Part shown: in pieces, positions 8,848-17,963 of the stretch | Numbering within the stretch: the stretch's first letter is position 1 | Layout: every line of letters starts with the position of its first letter | From: CAZNPL01 sp964574815 | GTDB taxonomy: Bacteria > Planctomycetota > Phycisphaerae > UBA1845 | Assembly (NCBI GenBank): GCA_964574815.1 | Contig: CAZNPL010000016.1 | Coordinates: forward strand, 1 to 64,000 | DNA: 64,000 bases | Reading direction: 5' to 3' | Notes under the pieces: model-generated | The model's database searches: none | What the model was told of the DNA's origin: nothing | What the model saw: only the letters and a program-made list of their open reading frames with translations | Made by a program: the position numbers and the translations under genes

Positions 8848-9939
8848 GTGGGTGACGACTTTCTCCCCATCAAGGGGTACGACCACATCGAGTTCTACGT
8901 CGGAAATGCCAAGCAGGCGGCGCACTTTTACGACAAGACTTTCGGGTTCACGCCGATCGCAAAACGCGGCCTGGAGACCGGCTCGCGCGACGTGGCCAGC
9001 TACGTCCTGCAGCAGGGCAACATCCGCTTCGTGCTCACCTCGGCATACACTCCCGACCATGAGGTGACGCGCCACTGCGCGCTGCACGGAGACGGAGTGA
9101 AAGCCATCGCCCTGACTGTCGCCGACGTCGAAGACGCCCTGCGGGCCACCAAGGGGCGCGGGGCCACCATCCTGAAGCCGGCCACCGCCACCGAGGATCA
9201 AGACGGTGCGGTCGTCACGGGTGAAATTCGCTACGCCGGCGACACCGTATTCCGGTTCGTGCAACGTGACGACTACCGGGGCGCGTTCGCCCCCGGTTTC
9301 AAGCCGATCGCGGCGCACGGCTCGCCCCCCGTCGGACTGGCCGCCATCGACCACGTTGTTACCAACGTGCATCTCGGCGAGATGAACCACTGGGCCAGTT
9401 GGTTCGAAGACGTGCTCGGGTTCCGCAACCTTTTACACTTTACCGACAAGGACATCTCGACCGAGTACAGCGCCCTGATGAGCAAGGTCATGGAGACCGG
9501 AACCGGCAAGTGCAAATTTCCCATTAATGAGCCGGCCGAGGGCAAGAAGAAGAGCCAGATCGAAGAGTACCTGGACTACTACCGCGGTCCCGGCGTGCAG
9601 CACATCGCCATGAACACCGCAGACATCTATGAAACGGTGGCTGAGCTGCGCCGGCGCGACATCGACTTCCTCCGGGTCCCCGACACCTATTACGACTACA
9701 TACGTGAGCGCGTCGGCGACCTCGACGAGGACTGGGAGAAGATGCGCGAGCTGGGCATCCTGGTGGACAAAGACGAGGACGGCTACCTGCTCCAGGTCTT
9801 CACAGCTCCGGTGCAGGACCGCCCGACGCTCTTTTTCGAGGTGATCGAGCGGCACGGGTCGCGCGGGTTCGGCATCGGCAACTTCAAGGCCCTGTTCATC
9901 TCGATCGAACGGGAGCAGGAGCTGCGCGGCAACCTCTGA
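8848..9939 (+). CDS. hppD: 4-hydroxyphenylpyruvate dioxygenase
   Basis: A 363-residue Fe(II) dioxygenase converting 4-hydroxyphenylpyruvate to homogentisate in tyrosine catabolism. Two vicinal-oxygen-chelate halves are visible. The N-terminal half begins at YDHIEFYVGNAKQAAHFY. The catalytic half starts at AIDHVVTNV (first iron His) with GVQHIAMNTADI (second His). LFFEVIERHGSRGFGIGNFKALF contains the Glu ligand and the C-terminal gating helix signature. The start is decided by the ribosome site: AGGAG at 8835-8839 is 8 bases before the GTG at 8848, while the upstream GTG at 8839 overlaps it. Homogentisate dioxygenase follows 39 bases downstream, giving two consecutive pathway steps in one operon. 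No fumarylacetoacetase is seen here. Confidence 0.96.
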   Translation: MGDDFLPIKGYDHIEFYVGNAKQAAHFYDKTFGFTPIAKRGLETGSRDVASYVLQQGNIRFVLTSAYTPDHEVTRHCALHGDGVKAIALTVADVEDALRATKGRGATILKPATATEDQDGAVVTGEIRYAGDTVFRFVQRDDYRGAFAPGFKPIAAHGSPPVGLAAIDHVVTNVHLGEMNHWASWFEDVLGFRNLLHFTDKDISTEYSALMSKVMETGTGKCKFPINEPAEGKKKSQIEEYLDYYRGPGVQHIAMNTADIYETVAELRRRDIDFLRVPDTYYDYIRERVGDLDEDWEKMRELGILVDKDEDGYLLQVFTAPVQDRPTLFFEVIERHGSRGFGIGNFKALFISIEREQELRGNL

Positions 9940-9978
9940 CGCATGGCGGCCGCCCGCCAACGAAAGGACGGAATCACC

Positions 9979-11166
9979 ATGATCCATCGATATCAGCTCG
10001 GCGAGGTCCCGCCCAAGCCGCACACGACGTTCTACGAGGGCGATCACTTGCTCATGGAACAGTGCATGACGCGCGAGGGGTTCGAGGGGCCGTTCAGCAT
10101 CCTCTATTTCCGCATCCCGCCGACGGACGAGACGCGCGTCGAGACGATGACCGTGCCGGGCTTCTGCCCCCTCGAACTCGTCGAGGAGCAGCCCCTGCAC
10201 CGGCGCCACCTGCGGACGCAGGACATCCGCACCGACGGCGACTTCCTTACCGCCCGACGCACCGTGCTGGCCAACCCGGACCTTCAGGTCGGCATCTGCA
10301 AGCCCAAGCAGGCGGCGCGCGATTTCTTCTGCAACAGCGACGGCGACGAGTGCTGGTTCGCCTTCGACACCGGGGGCGTGCTCGAATCCATCTACGGCAC
10401 GCTGCCGTTCAGAAAGCACGACTACGTCCTCATCCCCAAGGCCACGCCCTACCGCCTGCACGCCGAGGGCGGCGGGGGCACGTTCCTGGTGTTCGAAAGT
10501 GCCTCCTACATCGACGTGCCCAAGCAGTGGCGCAACCGCGCCGGGCAGATCACCATGTACGCCCCATACACGCATCGCGACTTCCGCCTGCCCGAGGCGC
10601 TGCTGAGCTACGACGAGTCCAAACACGGCAAGCCGCCGTTCCCGCTGGTGACCAAACGCGAGAACCGCCTCACGGTCCACGTCTACGAGCACTTCCCCTA
10701 CGACCTGAAGGGCTGGGACGGCTTCCTCTACCCGGTCGCGTTCAGCATCCACGACTATCAGCCCAAGACCGGCCTGATCCACCTGCCGCCGACGATTCAT
10801 ACCACGTTCGCCGGCAGGGGATTCGTCATCTGCAGCTTTGTGCCGCGCCTGGTCGACTATCACGAGAAGGCCATCCCCTGCCCCTACGGCCACGCCTCCC
10901 CCGACTGCGACGAAATCCTCTACTACGTCGCGGGCGACTTCACCTCGCGCCGCGGGATCGAGCCGCAGTCGATCAGCCTCCATCCGGCCGGCGTCCCCCA
11001 CGGCCCCCACCCCGGCACCTACGCCAAGAGCGTCGGCACGAAGAAAACCCGCGAGCTGGCCGTCATGTGCGATACCTTCAAGCCCCTCCGCATGACAAAG
11101 TTCGCCGACACAATTGAGGACAAGGACTACCACTTTAGCTGGGTGCAGCGCGAAGGCGGGAGGTAG
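9979..11166 (+). CDS. hmgA: Homogentisate 1,2-dioxygenase
   Basis: A 395-residue cupin-fold Fe(II) enzyme that opens the ring of homogentisate to maleylacetoacetate, the step after HPPD. The C-terminal metal and substrate region is clear: DYHEKAIPCPYGHASPDCDEILYYVAGDF provides His/Glu ligands, and SLHPAGVPHGPHPGTY the conserved His-rich loop. The start ATG at 9979 follows GAAAGGACGGA by about 6 bases; an in-frame start 12 codons earlier lies directly after the HPPD stop and is less likely. The protein is shorter than the human or Pseudomonas enzyme (about 440 residues), as in many other bacterial members. Co-directional with hppD and probably co-transcribed. Confidence 0.92.
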   Translation: MIHRYQLGEVPPKPHTTFYEGDHLLMEQCMTREGFEGPFSILYFRIPPTDETRVETMTVPGFCPLELVEEQPLHRRHLRTQDIRTDGDFLTARRTVLANPDLQVGICKPKQAARDFFCNSDGDECWFAFDTGGVLESIYGTLPFRKHDYVLIPKATPYRLHAEGGGGTFLVFESASYIDVPKQWRNRAGQITMYAPYTHRDFRLPEALLSYDESKHGKPPFPLVTKRENRLTVHVYEHFPYDLKGWDGFLYPVAFSIHDYQPKTGLIHLPPTIHTTFAGRGFVICSFVPRLVDYHEKAIPCPYGHASPDCDEILYYVAGDFTSRRGIEPQSISLHPAGVPHGPHPGTYAKSVGTKKTRELAVMCDTFKPLRMTKFADTIEDKDYHFSWVQREGGR

Positions 11167-11221
11167 CAGGCTGAAAGCCTGCCAGCCAGTAGCCGGCGGC
11201 AGAGCAAAGCGTCGCCGCCGG
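11166..11221. repeat. REP-like intergenic element with two hairpins
   Basis: Immediately after the homogentisate dioxygenase stop are two perfect stems. GCAGGCT/AGCCTGC (11166-11172 with 11176-11182) closes a GAA loop, and CCGGCGGC/GCCGCCGG (11193-11200 with 11214-11221) closes a 13-base loop. The motifs CAGGCTGAAAGCCTG and AGCCGGCGGCAGAGC...GCCGCCGG resemble dispersed intergenic repeats I remember from planctomycete genomes. There is no U-tract, so a simple intrinsic terminator is unlikely. Confidence 0.55.
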
Positions 11222-11269
11222 ATTATTTCGATGGCTTGCAGCGAGACGGCGACCGGATACAAAGATCCC

Positions 11270-12124
11270 ATGACCGAAGACCCAAACAAACCCGCAGGCC
11301 GGCCGCGTCCGCCATCGGCGGCCGAATTCTATGAAAACATCGTCCAATGGGACGCCCGGCTGGCTCGCGACCTGCCGGTGCTGATCGACGTGCTGGGTCC
11401 GCCCGAGGATGGAGGTCTGCTCGATGCCGGGTGCGGACCGGGCCACCATGCCTGTGCACTGGCCGCACGCGGCTACAAAGTGGTCGGAACGGATCCCGAC
11501 GAGGAGATGCTGGCCGTGGCGCGGAAGGAGGCCGCCGAGGCGTCGTTGCCGGTTCGCTTCGAGCTCGCCTCCTACGCCGAAATGTACGACAAAGTCGGCG
11601 GCGGTTTCGACGGGCTGTACTGCCTGGGTAACTCCCTGGCCGCGGCCGGAACGCGCGAACTGGTGATCGATGCGATCCGGCATTTCGCCCGCTGCCTGCG
11701 TCCGGGAGGCCGGTTCTTCCTCGACTGCCTGAACTTTACTCCGATGCTGCCGGGCTTCGGCGGCATGATCGGCGTTGTCGGACCCACGGCCTTTCCGCCA
11801 TCGGCAGCACCGATCCCATCGCCCGCAAGTAAGTCCGAACCGCCGGCATCGCAGCCACCACCCGCCCAACCGCCGACGTCCATCGGTCCGGGCGTCGTCA
11901 TCGGCGTCGGCACATCCCGCATCGACGGCGTTTCGATCAGCGAAACGCCGTCCGAAGCCAAACCGCCAAAGAAGGGCCGGCTCTACCCCCACAACGTCTA
12001 CGAGCTGCGCGAATGGCTCAACGCCGCAGGCCTGCGCATCGACCACGAATGGGGTAGCTTCGGCCGCGAGCCCTACGACATCAGCACCTCCCCCGACCAC
12101 CTCATCGCCGGCACAAAAACTTGA
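11270..12124 (+). CDS. Class I SAM-dependent methyltransferase with a Pro-rich insertion
   Basis: A 284-residue methyltransferase. Motif I is LLDAGCGPGHHACALAARGY (about residues 46-65), followed by VVGTDPDEEMLAVAR, GLYCLGNSLAAAG and CLRPGGRFFLDCLNFTPML. From about residue 165 a roughly 60-residue stretch of Pro, Ser and Ala interrupts the fold. The C-terminus then resumes with LYPHNVYELREWLNAAGLRIDHEWGSF. The protein at 34127-34894 is a clear paralogue in which ordinary structured sequence fills that place. I chose the ATG at 11270 (MTEDPNK) because the paralogue starts the same way; upstream in-frame Met codons exist. Substrate unknown. Confidence 0.75.
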   Translation: MTEDPNKPAGRPRPPSAAEFYENIVQWDARLARDLPVLIDVLGPPEDGGLLDAGCGPGHHACALAARGYKVVGTDPDEEMLAVARKEAAEASLPVRFELASYAEMYDKVGGGFDGLYCLGNSLAAAGTRELVIDAIRHFARCLRPGGRFFLDCLNFTPMLPGFGGMIGVVGPTAFPPSAAPIPSPASKSEPPASQPPPAQPPTSIGPGVVIGVGTSRIDGVSISETPSEAKPPKKGRLYPHNVYELREWLNAAGLRIDHEWGSFGREPYDISTSPDHLIAGTKT

Positions 12125-12150
12125 ACCAACCCGCCCCCTCCGCTACGAAG

Positions 12151-12227
12151 GGTGCCCCATCTCCTGCGAAGCAGGAGGTGGCGAACGATTTGTCAGGTGC
12201 CCCATCCCTTGCGAAACAAGGGGTGGG
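12151..12227. repeat. Tandem REP-like hairpins between convergent genes
   Basis: Two copies of a GGTGCCCCAT-leading hairpin lie between the convergent methyltransferase and restriction genes. Copy 1 folds 12158-12167 onto 12171-12180 with a GAA loop (10 pairs). Copy 2 folds 12201-12211 onto 12217-12227 with a 5-base loop (11 pairs). The copies differ at two paired positions by compensatory changes (T-A to C-G, and C-G to T-A), so the structure is conserved rather than the bases. The pair may serve as a bidirectional terminator or a REP element. A GGTGCCCCATCC motif is widespread in intergenic regions of several soil phyla, as I remember. Confidence 0.65.
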
Positions 12228-12377
12228 GGAATTAATTCGACAACCCAGCGACATGCTCCGGCGCAGCCGCGCTTGGTCCCGATACAGCGAACCGCAACGC
12301 AAAGCCGATGGCTGATGGCTCTACGCTGTAACCGTCAGCCGCTCGTCCCCTCAACCCACGCTTACCAGAACCAATAT

Positions 12378-15300
12378 TCAACACGCGTCAGAAAGCGCGT
12401 CAAATGCCTCCAAAATCAGCTCGGCGGTGCGATAGCTGCCTGTCTCGGCTTCGTCGCGCCGCGCCGTCCCCGTAAACGTGGACAGCACGTACTCAACCTC
12501 ATTGCGCGACAGCCCGTAGAGTATAGAGTACGCGGCGTCCAATTCTGCGCGCAGTTGAGCGCGCTCATCGTTCCGCCACTTCTGAACACCTTTCTTGAAA
12601 CCTGCCGCCTCGGCGAGGGGTCTCATGTCGTTCGCCGTACACGTGAGCTTCAAGACCCGATCAGAGATCCACTTCTGAAGGGTCTGACGCTGATTCCACG
12701 GGCAACGTCGTGGGTACTTATCCGGGCCGAAAACGGGCAACTGCTCGACTACGAAGTAATTCAGGTGGACGTTGCCAACCTTCTGACGCGCCGCGAAGTC
12801 CAGTACAATGCTGTTGAGGTTAGCGAGTAGACAGGCCTGAAGACGTACACCAATACTAACGTCACACAGCAGAAGTGGTGCGGAATTCACGACGCCCACG
12901 TGCGGAATGAAAGCAGCGATCATCGTGCGCTCGTTCGTCGGGCTTGTGACGTCCTTGTACGCGAGGTACGCTGGAGCAACTGCCTCCTTCAGCATTTCGG
13001 CTACCACGGCCGAATCTACCCACCACCTGGGCTGAACGGCGAACTCCGGGTTCTGGTGGGAAACGAGTGAGGTGGCCTGCGTTTGCCCCTGTCGGACCCA
13101 GTTCCCCTTCTCGATCAGGACCCCGGCGGCCCGGTGGTCGTAGGCCTGAATCATCTTGGCCTCGTACAGCGGCAGGAACACCTTCTTTCGCTTCACCCAG
13201 CGGTTGCCCTCAAGCTTGAACCCCTGCTCGGCAAGCTGATCCGGCGTGTGGAAGAACTCGGCGTCGTTGGTCTGGTCGAACATGCGCAGGAACCTGACGC
13301 CCCAAGGGTTGCCCCCCTCGGTTCTTGTCCGGTCGATCAGGACGGGCACGCGACTGTAGATCGCTTTGGTAATGTCGGCATCGCGGCGGGATCGGAACAC
13401 CGGACACGTTCGCGTGTTCGGGTTAAGGAGTGCGAAATCCTCGGCAGAGAGCTCGATGTGGCGGTCTTTTTCCTCGAGGTCGTCCATTGAGTGAGCAAAA
13501 AAGACGAAATCGGCCGTAGAAGTGCTCGCCTCCTCTCCAGCAAAAACAAGCGTTGTGAATTTGAAGCGCCCGTCAACGTCAGGAAAGATCTTCTTGCGAT
13601 TTTCGAAGTCATAAAGCCTTAAGAGCGAACCGTCATTTATCAGCGTATTGAAGAATCTGCTGGTCGTCCTATCGCTTGCGATGCCGGAGGGGACGAGCAC
13701 TCCGACCCGCCCGTGACGCCCCACGATATCGCGTGCGAGTTCTGCGAAGAGGGCGTACGTATTGATGTCACCCTTTCCAGTCAACGGGAAACGACCTGAA
13801 GTCCGCGCGTGATCGAGGGTACACTCCGCCTGCCGTTTCGCCTCGCGATAGCGATTGTAAAGAGCTGGATTCTCGCTTTCGAGTCCGGCGATGCGCTTTC
13901 GGCGATCGGCCGCATTGACGGCCTCCGCAATCTCCGGCGCCGAGAACGAAAAGAACTCCCGTTCCTGAAGCTTGAGGCGTTCCCATGGCGGATTGCCGAT
14001 GACACAGTCGAAGCCCGCTTCCGGGCGGTCGAAGACCCCGGGGAATCTCTCCCGCCAATTCATCGCGCGAGGATGGACCGCCGCGTCATCGACGAGGCTG
14101 TTTCCGCAGACGATGTTCTGCGACAGGTCGGCCAGAGTGCGTCCTCGACGTGCCGATCGAATCCACAAGGCGAGTTGGCTGATTTCCACGGCTTCAACCG
14201 ACACGTCAACGCCGTACAGGTTTTCGGCGAGAATGAGATCCGGAATCTGATCGGCCAAACTGCGAGCCTCAGGGTCCTCAACGAGCACCAGGTGGTGCAG
14301 GACCTCGAGATATTGCTCTTCAAGGAAGTCGTAAGCGCGGATCAGGAAAGCCCCGCTCCCGCACGCCGGATCGCAGATCCTGAGGTTGCGCAGAACGTCC
14401 AGGCAACGGTTCCAGTAAATCCGCGCCTTGTCAGGGGGTTCTGCAGGACTCGCTTGCGGGTCGACGCTGGTCTCACGGGCGCACCTAGCGAAACGCTCCC
14501 CCACGATATCTCCCAGAGTGTTGTCAACAAGGAACGTCGTGAACTCGACCGGCGTGTAGTAGATTCCGAATCGCTTGCGCTGCGCGGATTTCGGCATCCG
14601 CGAGGGGGGCGCCCCGTTTCCATCCGTGAAGAACCCACCAGATCGCAGCTTCTCCAACTCGGTGACAGACTTCTCGAAGATGTGCCCGAGCACATCGACA
14701 TTTACCTCGTCGCGGAAGTCGTAGCCTCCGATGCTCTTGAAAAACCCCGTCCAAGAGTCATCCAGTTGCAGGTCATCGACGTCGGGATCGTGGCGAAACA
14801 GCCCTCCATCGTAGCCGGTTTCAACGTAGAGCTTGCGGTGCCCCTGATTGATGGCGCGAAACAGATCGAGGAAGTTCTGCCAGCGCGGGTTCGTGACGCG
14901 GGCAAGCGGCGGAATCTCGCTATAGGTCCGCTCGATGATTCGATCAGGCAGGAGCGCACGGTCTTCGCAGAAGGCAACAAAGATGATGCGATCGAGGAGT
15001 TTCTGCGCGATGCTGATGGCGCGGTCCACCGAGACCTCATGTTCGGTGTGCAGGTGTCTGATCAATTCGAGACGATGGCGGCTGTATGCAGCGTATAGCT
15101 CGTCGCCGACCTCGCGCTGACGGTGCCCCGTAAGATTGAGCAGCCGTACCGCACGGGGGGTCGGGTCCAACTTCGTGCTCAGCAGCGAACCTCGCCCAAG
15201 AAGGACATAAAACTGCGCGACGCGCTCTGGAGTCCGCAGGTCCTGAAGCGCGAACTCCTGATAGGCGCGCGAACCTGCGTCGCGGTGGTATAGACGGGTC

Positions 15301-15833
15301 GTGACGAAATTGCTGACGATGCCCCACTCGCAGTCGGGTAGCGCGTTGAGGTAGTCCCAGCATTGCTGCACGGGTGTGCGACCGTTGAACTTGTCGAGAT
15401 CGAGATTGCAATCGGCGGACTTGAGTTCTATGAGCGCCACCGGCCTCCCCGGACGTCCGACAGCAAACTCTCCAAGCGCTCCGTCGGCGGTACCAACACC
15501 CGGCACAGAAAACTCACGTTCGAGCTGGTAGGTTGGCTCCGCGTCTGAAAAGAGCGTGTACCCCAAGGCCCCACCGAAAACGTCGTGCAGAAAATCGGCG
15601 TTGAGCGACGTCTCCTTCTTTGCAAGCCTGCTGTCTCTCTCGAAGTCAGCCCACTTAGCGAGGACGCGCAGAGCATTTTCGATCTGCTCACCATAGACGT
15701 GCGTGATCTTCTCCGCGGCGGTCGCGAGGAGATGCGGCAGGATCAGGACGCGCTTGTGGCGTGCCGGAACTTTCGGCGCTGATGGATTGCCGGAGAATAG
15801 CTCCCGTTGATTGTCGTCCTTGCGTCGCGCCAT
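12378..15833 (-). CDS. Single-chain type IIG-like restriction-modification enzyme (Eco57I-type methylase)
   Basis: A 1151-residue protein that appears to combine nuclease, methyltransferase and specificity functions. Near residues 110-140, GTADGALGEF...VALIELKSAD fits a PD-(D/E)xK nuclease core. A helical linker follows. The N6-adenine methyltransferase domain has motif I DPACGSGAFLIRAYDFLE (about 485-505), a SAM acidic loop in ENLYGVDVSVEAVEISQLALW, and catalytic motif IV NPPW in FDCVIGNPPWERLKL (about 610). The last 400 residues, including YFVVEQLPVFGPDKYPRRCPW, resemble the target recognition region of Eco57I-type enzymes. No separate S, R or M gene is near, which fits a type IIG enzyme. 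Likely role: defence against foreign DNA. The start at 15833 lacks a clear ribosome site. Confidence 0.8.
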   Translation of the reverse strand: MARRKDDNQRELFSGNPSAPKVPARHKRVLILPHLLATAAEKITHVYGEQIENALRVLAKWADFERDSRLAKKETSLNADFLHDVFGGALGYTLFSDAEPTYQLEREFSVPGVGTADGALGEFAVGRPGRPVALIELKSADCNLDLDKFNGRTPVQQCWDYLNALPDCEWGIVSNFVTTRLYHRDAGSRAYQEFALQDLRTPERVAQFYVLLGRGSLLSTKLDPTPRAVRLLNLTGHRQREVGDELYAAYSRHRLELIRHLHTEHEVSVDRAISIAQKLLDRIIFVAFCEDRALLPDRIIERTYSEIPPLARVTNPRWQNFLDLFRAINQGHRKLYVETGYDGGLFRHDPDVDDLQLDDSWTGFFKSIGGYDFRDEVNVDVLGHIFEKSVTELEKLRSGGFFTDGNGAPPSRMPKSAQRKRFGIYYTPVEFTTFLVDNTLGDIVGERFARCARETSVDPQASPAEPPDKARIYWNRCLDVLRNLRICDPACGSGAFLIRAYDFLEEQYLEVLHHLVLVEDPEARSLADQIPDLILAENLYGVDVSVEAVEISQLALWIRSARRGRTLADLSQNIVCGNSLVDDAAVHPRAMNWRERFPGVFDRPEAGFDCVIGNPPWERLKLQEREFFSFSAPEIAEAVNAADRRKRIAGLESENPALYNRYREAKRQAECTLDHARTSGRFPLTGKGDINTYALFAELARDIVGRHGRVGVLVPSGIASDRTTSRFFNTLINDGSLLRLYDFENRKKIFPDVDGRFKFTTLVFAGEEASTSTADFVFFAHSMDDLEEKDRHIELSAEDFALLNPNTRTCPVFRSRRDADITKAIYSRVPVLIDRTRTEGGNPWGVRFLRMFDQTNDAEFFHTPDQLAEQGFKLEGNRWVKRKKVFLPLYEAKMIQAYDHRAAGVLIEKGNWVRQGQTQATSLVSHQNPEFAVQPRWWVDSAVVAEMLKEAVAPAYLAYKDVTSPTNERTMIAAFIPHVGVVNSAPLLLCDVSIGVRLQACLLANLNSIVLDFAARQKVGNVHLNYFVVEQLPVFGPDKYPRRCPWNQRQTLQKWISDRVLKLTCTANDMRPLAEAAGFKKGVQKWRNDERAQLRAELDAAYSILYGLSRNEVEYVLSTFTGTARRDEAETGSYRTAELILEAFDALSDAC

Positions 15834-15960
15834 CAGATACTCGGCTGCCAGATCGTTGACTCGCCGGGAATCGTACGGGAGTCAACTGGCCGATTCAATC
15901 CTCTACAGCCTCTCGTATGTTTCACCGCCTGCCGCCGCCGATCTTGCATCGAAGGGCATT

Positions 15961-17124
15961 CTATCTACTGTAATCGCCCAGCAATCGCTGATAGAGCCGC
16001 TCGAGGTCCTTCACCATCCGCTCGGCGCTGAAACGATCCAGGCAGCGGGTACGGCCGGCCAGCCCCAGGTTGCGGCGGAGCGTGGGAGACTCGGCCAGGT
16101 GCACCACCGCGTCGGCCAGGGCGGACACGTCGCCGAAGGGAACCAGCAGCCCGGTTTCATTGTTGATGATGACCTCGGGTGCGCCGTCGTTGTCGAAGCT
16201 GACTCCCGGCACCTCCATCAACAGTCCCTGCACCAGCGCCCTGGGCAAACCCTCCCAGCGCGATGCGTGAACCAGCAGGTCGAAACCGGCGATCAGCCCG
16301 GGAACCTCGTCCGGCTCCACCAGGCCCGTCAGATGAACCCGGTCGCGCAAGCCCGCCGCCGCGACCCGTGCCAGGTATTCGTCCCGCTGGGCCCCGTCGC
16401 CGACCCACACGAACCGCACCAGCGGCGCCCGCGCCGCGATCTGCGGCATCGCCGCGATCAACTCTTCGTATCCCTTGTTGCGGAACAATCGCGCCACCGT
16501 GCCGGCCACGATGTGATGCGGCTCGACCCCGAACCGCTCCCGCGCCCTGAACCGCGCCGCCTCGCTCGGCTCGTACCGATCCGTCCGAATCCCCGAGTAA
16601 ATCGTGGTAAAGCGATCGCGCGGCGCCAGCTTCGCCGCGACGGCCTGGTCGGTCATCGCGTCGGCGACGCTGACGAAAACGTCCGTGTAGCGCGCCGCCC
16701 ACCGCTCGAGCCGGCGATAGAACCAACGCACCGGAAATGGCTGCGTGCGGTTGAAACTCATACCGTGAATCGTGTGCACGACGACCGGAACCCCGGCTCG
16801 CCTCCCGGCCCGTCGGCCGAGGATGCCCGCCTTGCTGCTGTGCGTGTGCAAAACGTCGAAATCGCCGTCCCGCAGGAGTACCGTCAACTCCTTGAGACAA
16901 CGAAGGTCCAGACGCGGACTCGGGCTGCGCCGAAGCGAATCCAATCGGACCAGCTCCGCCCCGGATTCCGCAGCAACGTCCCAGAGTGATCCTTCCGGCC
17001 CGGTTTCAGGCCCCGCCACCAGCGTCACCTCATGCCCCGCGGCCGCCAATCCCGCGCAGGAAAGTACCGTGTTCTCCTGTGCCCCGCCCACGATCAGGCG
17101 CGTGATGATGTGACAGATCTTCAT
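15961..17124 (-). CDS. Glycosyltransferase family 4 (GT-B fold)
   Basis: A 387-residue glycosyltransferase, group 1. The N-terminal acceptor domain starts with MKICHIITRLIVGGAQENTV, the typical glycine-rich loop. Tell-tale segments are DVLHTHSSKAGILGRRAGRRAG and VVVHTIHGMSF. The C-terminal nucleotide-sugar domain has AGTVARLFRNKGYEELIAA and the E-x7-E-like signature in RWEGLPRALVQGLLMEVPGV with ETGLLVPFGD downstream. The donor and acceptor are unknown; surface polysaccharide synthesis is likely. Its ATG overlaps the stop of truA upstream by four bases (ATGA), so the two genes are probably translationally coupled although functionally unrelated. Confidence 0.9.
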   Translation of the reverse strand: MKICHIITRLIVGGAQENTVLSCAGLAAAGHEVTLVAGPETGPEGSLWDVAAESGAELVRLDSLRRSPSPRLDLRCLKELTVLLRDGDFDVLHTHSSKAGILGRRAGRRAGVPVVVHTIHGMSFNRTQPFPVRWFYRRLERWAARYTDVFVSVADAMTDQAVAAKLAPRDRFTTIYSGIRTDRYEPSEAARFRARERFGVEPHHIVAGTVARLFRNKGYEELIAAMPQIAARAPLVRFVWVGDGAQRDEYLARVAAAGLRDRVHLTGLVEPDEVPGLIAGFDLLVHASRWEGLPRALVQGLLMEVPGVSFDNDGAPEVIINNETGLLVPFGDVSALADAVVHLAESPTLRRNLGLAGRTRCLDRFSAERMVKDLERLYQRLLGDYSR

Positions 17125-17963
17125 GACTCAGACGTACCCGACTCGTCGTCACGGTGAGCATCACCCGCGCCCGACACAAACGCCGCGTCGTCCCCGCCCT
17201 CGGGCCGCAACAACTCCGCCGGGTAGCGGACCCATTGGAGACAAAGCCCCAAAGCCGGCGCGGTCGGACCGGCCTGTGAACGATCGCGGGCCTCCAGAAT
17301 CGCGGGCACCCGCTCCGGCGCCCAGTGCCCGCGCCCGACCTCAATGAGCGTCCCCACCATGTTGCGCACCTGGTTGTAGAGAAAACCCGAGCCCTCCACG
17401 TCCACATGGATCTCATGCAGATGCCGCACCACGTCGCACCGAAAGACCGTCCGGACCATGGTCTCGCGTTCGCAGGACGCCGGCGTCATCGAAGTAAAGT
17501 CCATGGTGCCCACGAAGTGTCTTGCCGCCTCGCGCATCGCCTCGACGTCAAGCGGCACCCAGAAGTGATGCGTGTACCGCTGCGTGAACGCCGCGACAGG
17601 CCGCTCGGAAACGTTGTGAATCCGATACCGGTACAGCTTGGAGACGGCGCTGCGCGTCGCATGAAACCGCATCGCGACGGTGTCCACCGCCCGCACGCCA
17701 ACGTCCGGCGGCAGCCTGGCGCCGATGGCCTGGCGAAGCCGGTCATCCGGGATCTCGCAAGCGGTCACGACGTTGGCCACCTGCCCGACAGCGTGCACCC
17801 CGGCGTCGGTACGGCCGCTGGCCACCAGCTTGAACGGGTGCCGCAACACGCGCCGCAACGGCTCTTCCAGCGTCCCCTGGACGGTTCGAAGACCCGGCTG
17901 CGTCTGCCAGCCCCGGAAGTCCGTGCCGTCATAACAAACAAGCAGCCTGACATTACGCTCCAT
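17121..17963 (-). CDS. truA: tRNA pseudouridine(38-40) synthase TruA
   Basis: A 280-residue enzyme that isomerises uridines 38-40 in the anticodon arm of tRNAs. The catalytic Asp sits in the family signature GRTDAGVHAVGQ (Asp about 53). LLVCYDGTDFRGWQTQPG begins the N-terminal half, while FHATRSAVSKLYRYRI and GSGFLYNQVRNMVGTLIEVGRG are the conserved RNA-binding and C-terminal segments. Full length for the family. The last 30 residues, rich in Glu, Asp and Ser, are an extra tail. The gene overlaps the glycosyltransferase gene by four bases. Confidence 0.95.
   Translation of the reverse strand: MERNVRLLVCYDGTDFRGWQTQPGLRTVQGTLEEPLRRVLRHPFKLVASGRTDAGVHAVGQVANVVTACEIPDDRLRQAIGARLPPDVGVRAVDTVAMRFHATRSAVSKLYRYRIHNVSERPVAAFTQRYTHHFWVPLDVEAMREAARHFVGTMDFTSMTPASCERETMVRTVFRCDVVRHLHEIHVDVEGSGFLYNQVRNMVGTLIEVGRGHWAPERVPAILEARDRSQAGPTAPALGLCLQWVRYPAELLRPEGGDDAAFVSGAGDAHRDDESGTSES

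Noticed and set aside
9433..11289. 618-codon antisense frame over the two dioxygenase genes
   Set aside because: Long antisense frames are expected in high-GC coding DNA; the sense strand encodes unmistakable HPPD and homogentisate dioxygenase.
13809..15098. 429-codon plus-strand frame
   Set aside because: Antisense shadow of the restriction-modification gene.
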